From assembly GCF_013377235.1 (NCBI RefSeq), contig NZ_CP016226.1:372001-436000 (forward strand): 64,000 nt of DNA, written 5' to 3'. Position numbers and translations under genes: made by a program. This document shows positions 60,428 to 64,000 of the stretch, piece by piece. Position 1 is the stretch's first letter. The number at the start of each line of letters is the position of its first letter. The notes beneath the pieces are model-generated. The model was not told the DNA's origin and did not search any database. It saw nothing but the letters and a program-made list of their open reading frames with translations. This stretch comes from Mannheimia varigena. GTDB lineage: Bacteria; Pseudomonadota; Gammaproteobacteria; Enterobacterales; Pasteurellaceae.

Positions 60428-62137
60428 TTAATTTCCTTTCTTGTTATCCGAACTTAAACGTAACTCAGATAATTTTACCTGCCCAAAAGGTGAAATTTCC
60501 GCCTGTTGAATCCCATTTTTAACAACTAAAACTCGGTTCGCGTTGACCAATGGCAAAATAGGTAACTGCTCTTCTAGTAGCTTTTGTGCAAATTCATACA
60601 ACAGATTCGATGAAGCCTTATCATCACTTAAACGAGCCGTTTCTAGCCAAAAATCAAAATCTTCGTTACACCAATTTGATAAATTAGTCACCGTATGGGC
60701 CGTTTTACAGCTAAGAAGGGGCTCTAAAAAACTATTAAGATCAAGATTATTTGCAAGCCAGCCTCCTAAAATCAGATCATAATCAGCAGTTTTATTTTCA
60801 AGTTGCTGCACTAAATAAGCACGGCTAACCTTACGGATACGAATATCCAAATTCTGCTTTGCCAGATCAGCTCGAATCATCTCCGCCATTTTAAGCGGAT
60901 GTTGATTGTAGACTCTGCTTTCATTAATCACCCATAGTTCTAGAGCAGCTCTATTTGCAAAATTTTTCGTTTTTTCAACCGATTGCTCTGCTGTTTTTAA
61001 CTGTGGCTCATAAGGGTAACTTTCAGCATTTTTCTTCGCCCACAATGCAGTTGGTAAAACATTATCAGCGACTTCACCTATTCCATAAAATAAGCTTTCT
61101 GCAATACGTTTTCGATTAATGCTTCTTGAAATCTGCTGGCGTAGTGGTAAATCTAGTCCAATCTCTTTTTGCATATTAAATGCTAAATAGACTAAATTCG
61201 CCCCCTTACTGCTAACAAGGTGCTCATCCATTAATACAGACATCTGACTAGGCTCAGGGAAAGCAACCACATTGCACTCGTTATTTAAAAATTTAGCCAT
61301 TCTTCCTGTTGCTTCTGTAGAAAAATCTACCACCATATTTTCGATATTAGCCTTTTTACTCCAATAATCGGTATTCGGTTTTAGCCTTACATAACTATTA
61401 TTTTCATAATCTGCTAGTTGGTACACTCCCGTACCTACTGGCAATAGATCAAGCTGAGCCAAATTATCATCCGCATTAAGTTGTAACGCATATTCCTTTG
61501 AAAGGATCACCGCATATTGACTTGCTAAATGGGCTAAAATAGATGAGTCTGGTTTAGTAAGCCTAATTTTTACTATATGGTTTGAGGGAGAATTAATACT
61601 CTCAATTTTATTTGCAAGATCTACACTCTCAAAATAAGGGTAATAAACTTGGCTTGTTGCTTTTTGATAAATATACGTTTGTCGTTGATGATGTAAAGCT
61701 TTCTCTGCTTCACTTTCAATTTCTGGCAAATCGCCGTTTTTCCCAATCATTCTATTTAAAGAGAAAATGACATCTTCCGCATTCAACGTACGGGTTGGTG
61801 TAAACCAGCTCGTTGAATGAAAGGCGACATTTTTCCTTAAATGTAGTGTGATTTCTAAGCCATCCTCACTAATTGAATAACGCTCAGCTAACGCAGGTTC
61901 AAGATGATTTTTCTTAGGGTTAAACTCAACAAGTTTATCGTAAATCTGCTCTGTTACTACATTCATATTCGAGCTCACATCCGACTTTTGTGGATTAAAT
62001 GAAAATCCAGATGGCGAAGTGCAATAGACTAAGCTATTTTCCAATAATGTGTTAGGAATACTAGGTGCTGCACTAGCGGTCGAATTTAAGCCAAAATTTG
62101 CAAAAACGACAGAGAAAAGAACCGCTAGTTTATTCAT
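60428..62137 (-). CDS. sapA: Peptide ABC transporter substrate-binding protein SapA
   Basis: A 569-residue periplasmic solute-binding protein (SBP family 5) with a signal peptide ending TASA. SapA binds cationic antimicrobial peptides and, in Haemophilus, haem. Family features include the TLHLRKNVAFHS and GTGVYQLADYEN regions. ATG 62137 is chosen; it overlaps the tyrR stop by eight bases, so tyrR and sapA are probably coupled. Confidence 0.92.
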   Translation of the reverse strand: MNKLAVLFSVVFANFGLNSTASAAPSIPNTLLENSLVYCTSPSGFSFNPQKSDVSSNMNVVTEQIYDKLVEFNPKKNHLEPALAERYSISEDGLEITLHLRKNVAFHSTSWFTPTRTLNAEDVIFSLNRMIGKNGDLPEIESEAEKALHHQRQTYIYQKATSQVYYPYFESVDLANKIESINSPSNHIVKIRLTKPDSSILAHLASQYAVILSKEYALQLNADDNLAQLDLLPVGTGVYQLADYENNSYVRLKPNTDYWSKKANIENMVVDFSTEATGRMAKFLNNECNVVAFPEPSQMSVLMDEHLVSSKGANLVYLAFNMQKEIGLDLPLRQQISRSINRKRIAESLFYGIGEVADNVLPTALWAKKNAESYPYEPQLKTAEQSVEKTKNFANRAALELWVINESRVYNQHPLKMAEMIRADLAKQNLDIRIRKVSRAYLVQQLENKTADYDLILGGWLANNLDLNSFLEPLLSCKTAHTVTNLSNWCNEDFDFWLETARLSDDKASSNLLYEFAQKLLEEQLPILPLVNANRVLVVKNGIQQAEISPFGQVKLSELRLSSDNKKGN

Positions 62138-63092
62138 CTTTCGTATTTCCATTTTTGGTTAATCCATATTGGCGTAATTTATTTGCAACTGCTGTATGCG
62201 AAAGCCCCAATCTTTGTGCTAATTTACGAGTGCTTGGGTATTCCGCGTAAAATTTTTGCAATAGCTGTGCCTCATATTGATTCATCATTTGTTCGAGGGT
62301 GGATTCTTCAAATAATAAAGTATCAATTCCACTCGAAGCATCAGGTAAATTTAACTCTTTAACTGATAAGCGATAGCTTGGTGAGAGCGTACAGGCTCGA
62401 TAAATAGCATTGTAAAGCTCACGTAAATTACCCGGCCAACGATAATTTTCTAAAGCTTGTAGAAAAGCATTATCGTACTCAAGCTTACTCACACCGAGTT
62501 GTTCACTTACTTGAGCAATGAAATGATCAGCCAGTAAAGGAATATCCTCTTTACGTTCTCGTAAAGGCGGAAGATTTAGTGTTAGTACATTTAATCGATG
62601 ATAAAGATCTTCTCTTACTTTTCCTTCAGCTACAAGCTGAGCTAAAGGCTTTTGTGATGTGCAAATTACCCTCACATCAACCTGAATTTCTTTGTCTTCC
62701 CCAACCCGACGAAAAGATCCATCATTTAAAAAACGGAGCAATTTTGCTTGCATTTCAAGAGAAAGTTCAGAGATAGAGTCCAACAAAACCGTACCACCAT
62801 TGGCGTATTCAAAAAAACCAACTGCCTCACTACTACTGCTACGATGCCCAAACATTTCTGTTTCAGCATCTTCTGCAGGCAATCCCGCACAATTTACCGC
62901 AATAAATTTTTTTGCTCTACGATCACTAAAATTATGACAAGCCTTTGCAAATACATCCTTTCCCGTACCTGTTTCCCCTTGAATTAATAAAGGTGCATTC
63001 AGATTTGCGAATTTTTTTGCTTTAGTAATAACCTCTTTAATTTTTTCTGATTGACCAATCATTTTTTCAAAGTATTCCGAATAAGTTGCCAT
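62130..63092 (-). CDS. tyrR: Short-form TyrR-type transcriptional regulator
   Basis: A 320-residue protein consisting of the AAA+ core and C-terminal helix-turn-helix of TyrR: Walker A GETGTGKD (39-46), Walker B LLDSISELS (about 107-115), a weak sigma-54 loop (no GAFTGA), arginine finger RVGEDKEIQVDVRVICTS, and an HTH in STRKLAQRLGLSHTAVANKLRQYGL. It lacks the N-terminal ACT and PAS domains of E. coli TyrR (513 residues), as in H. influenzae. ATG 63092 is preferred to an in-frame GTG at 63104. TGTAAA half-sites lie upstream. Confidence 0.88.
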   Translation of the reverse strand: MATYSEYFEKMIGQSEKIKEVITKAKKFANLNAPLLIQGETGTGKDVFAKACHNFSDRRAKKFIAVNCAGLPAEDAETEMFGHRSSSSEAVGFFEYANGGTVLLDSISELSLEMQAKLLRFLNDGSFRRVGEDKEIQVDVRVICTSQKPLAQLVAEGKVREDLYHRLNVLTLNLPPLRERKEDIPLLADHFIAQVSEQLGVSKLEYDNAFLQALENYRWPGNLRELYNAIYRACTLSPSYRLSVKELNLPDASSGIDTLLFEESTLEQMMNQYEAQLLQKFYAEYPSTRKLAQRLGLSHTAVANKLRQYGLTKNGNTKDE

Positions 63093-63162
63093 TGATTTTC
63101 TCACTATCCCTACAAAGATTAGATCAGATCATACCGCTATTTTATATTTTTGGAAACTTTTG

Positions 63163-63185
63163 TTTACATTATTATTTGATTTACA
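63163..63185 (-). promoter_or_regulatory. TGTAAA half-sites upstream of tyrR
   Basis: TTTACA at 63163-63168 and 63180-63185 are two same-direction half-sites of the TyrR box, 17 bases apart. A full palindromic TGTAAA-N6-TTTACA box is absent, so this is only a weak hint of autoregulation. Confidence 0.3.
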
Positions 63186-63209
63186 ATACAGCATATATCT
63201 TCTAAACTT

Positions 63210-63235
63210 ACCGCACTTTTGGCTAAACAAGCGGT
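63210..63235. repeat. Neighbouring uptake signals of both types before gmhA
   Basis: ACCGCACTT (63210-63218, complement of the H. influenzae-type AAGTGCGGT) and ACAAGCGGT (63227-63235, A. pleuropneumoniae type) stand eight bases apart. It lies in the gmhA/tyrR gap. Confidence 0.65.
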
Positions 63236-63274
63236 CATATTTTAAGAATTCTTTACCAATTAAAGGAGAACATT

Positions 63275-63859
63275 ATGTATTTAGAGCAGATTAAAGCTGA
63301 ACTGCAAGAAGCAGCAGATGTATTAGACAAATTTATTTCTGATGAAAACAATATCAAATTAATTCAAGAAGCCGCTTTCCTAATTGCTAATAGTTTTAAG
63401 CAAGGCGGAAAAGTGATTTCTTGTGGTAATGGCGGCTCTCATTGTGATGCAATGCATTTTGCTGAAGAATTAACAGGTCGTTATCGTGAAAATCGCCCAG
63501 GTTACCCTGCTATTGCAATTTCTGATGTAAGCCATCTAAGCTGCGTAAGTAACGATTTTGGCTATGATTTTGTATTCTCTCGCTACTTAGAAGCTGTTGG
63601 AAAAAAAGGTGATGTATTATTTGGCCTATCCACTTCTGGCAACTCAAAAAATGTATTAAATGCTATTAAAGTTGCTAAAGAGAAAGGAATGAAAGTCATT
63701 GCAATGACAGGTAAAGATGGTGGGCAAATGGCGGGCTTAGCCGATGTTGAGATTCGTGTGCCACATTTCCGTTATGCTGACCGCATTCAAGAAATCCATA
63801 TTAAAGTGATTCATATCTTAATGATGCTAATTGAGTTTGAAATGGCAAAATCTGAATAA
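63275..63859 (+). CDS. gmhA: Sedoheptulose-7-phosphate isomerase
   Basis: A 194-residue SIS-fold enzyme, first step of ADP-heptose synthesis for the lipooligosaccharide inner core. The motifs VISCGNGGSHCDAMHFAEELTGRY (about 49-72), GLSTSGNSKNVL (about 117) and the metal and catalytic HIKVIHILMM (about 180) are present. AAAGGAGAAC precedes ATG 63275. It diverges from tyrR. Confidence 0.96.
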   Translation: MYLEQIKAELQEAADVLDKFISDENNIKLIQEAAFLIANSFKQGGKVISCGNGGSHCDAMHFAEELTGRYRENRPGYPAIAISDVSHLSCVSNDFGYDFVFSRYLEAVGKKGDVLFGLSTSGNSKNVLNAIKVAKEKGMKVIAMTGKDGGQMAGLADVEIRVPHFRYADRIQEIHIKVIHILMMLIEFEMAKSE

Positions 63860-63870
63860 AGATAAAAACA

Positions 63871-63896
63871 AAAGGCGTTTTGATAAACGCCTTTTT
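63871..63896 (+). terminator. Terminator after gmhA
   Basis: AAAGGCGTTT (63871-63880) pairs with AAACGCCTTT (63885-63894) around TGAT, then TT; it can serve the convergent gene at 63899 too. Confidence 0.85.
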
Positions 63897-63898
63897 AA

Positions 63899-64000
63899 CT
63901 AAGCTTCATCAATTACAAATTCAAACCAATCAATCACCTCTTTTTCGTGAATACCGTTCGCAATTAAAATACCTGCATTTTTTACCGAATGAGGATCTTT
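63899..64000 (-). CDS. Unrecognised gene, C-terminal 33 residues
   Basis: The minus-strand frame from the window edge to TAG (63899-63901) encodes KDPHSVKNAGILIANG-IHEKEVIDWFEFVIDEA (33 residues in all). Convergent with gmhA. I do not recognise the family; the acidic, aromatic ending is typical of a small cytoplasmic protein. The frame is open to the edge and uses normal codons. Confidence 0.6.
   Translation of the reverse strand, partial: KDPHSVKNAGILIANGIHEKEVIDWFEFVIDEA

Noticed and set aside
1..64000. CRISPR arrays, prophage, transposases, toxin-antitoxin pairs or defence genes
   Set aside because: No regular spaced repeat, no terminal inverted repeats, and no integrase, transposase, nuclease or antitoxin proteins could be seen in the window.

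Overview
The window is a plain, gene-dense stretch of a Pasteurellaceae chromosome. Three things point there. Copies of the 9-mer ACAAGCGGT or its complement (the Actinobacillus pleuropneumoniae-type DNA uptake signal) are scattered throughout, often as inverted pairs between genes. The proteins are closest in sequence and length to Haemophilus, Mannheimia and Actinobacillus housekeeping proteins as I remember them. The TyrR homologue is of the short form known from Haemophilus. The uptake-signal type favours the Mannheimia / A. pleuropneumoniae / H. ducreyi side of the family over H. influenzae; I cannot name the species. There is no prophage, insertion sequence, integrase, CRISPR array, toxin-antitoxin pair or defence locus.

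Layout. 1-5.7 kb: end of ridA, pgeF, a tRNA with anticodon CAU (best read as tRNA-Ile2), hpt, pmbA, darP, then a run of small genes (SirB-like, DUF554, UbiX-type flavin prenyltransferase, UPF0306). 5.7-10.4 kb: the most accessory-looking block, with an AraC-type regulator diverging from a Fur-box-preceded TonB-dependent receptor and a Fes-like esterase carrying a signal peptide. 10.4-14.5 kb: TusA-like protein, hemerythrin protein, tgt, a 46-residue glycine-rich lipoprotein, a YceB-like protein, cspD and an EamA exporter. 14.7-22.2 kb: RpiR regulator with nanQ, ppx, tmaR, a NagE-like PTS permease lacking IIA, a lysine riboswitch with lysC, and a VanZ protein.

22.2-37.5 kb: nrdR-ycgL-dnaB, a general porin, priC, galU-manB-csrA-alaS, uspA, fnr, fabI, rnb, apaH. 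37.5-51.1 kb: tRNA-Val, dedA-purR, cmoA-ybfF, the tight run seqA-menE-mscK-aroC, then mepA, topB, secG and tRNA-Leu. 51.2-64 kb: a small two-helix membrane protein beside the tRNA, gapA, msrB, a YafD-like phosphatase, cls, leuB, a YceK-type lipoprotein, the operon tyrR-sapABCD without sapF beside it, gmhA, and the end of an unrecognised gene.

Themes: iron acquisition (5.7-10.4 kb), amino-sugar uptake (nanQ/RpiR, NagE-like PTS, TmaR), redox and anaerobic control (fnr, UspA, hemerythrin, menE), envelope maintenance (porin, mepA, cls, mscK, gmhA) and peptide uptake (sap). Many intergenic gaps are closed by hairpins made from two inverted uptake signals. One such pair (57442-57484) carries matching changes in both arms, so it has lost the signal sequence but kept the hairpin. 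I found no convincing new multi-gene system; the siderophore cassette and that hairpin are the most worthwhile follow-ups.
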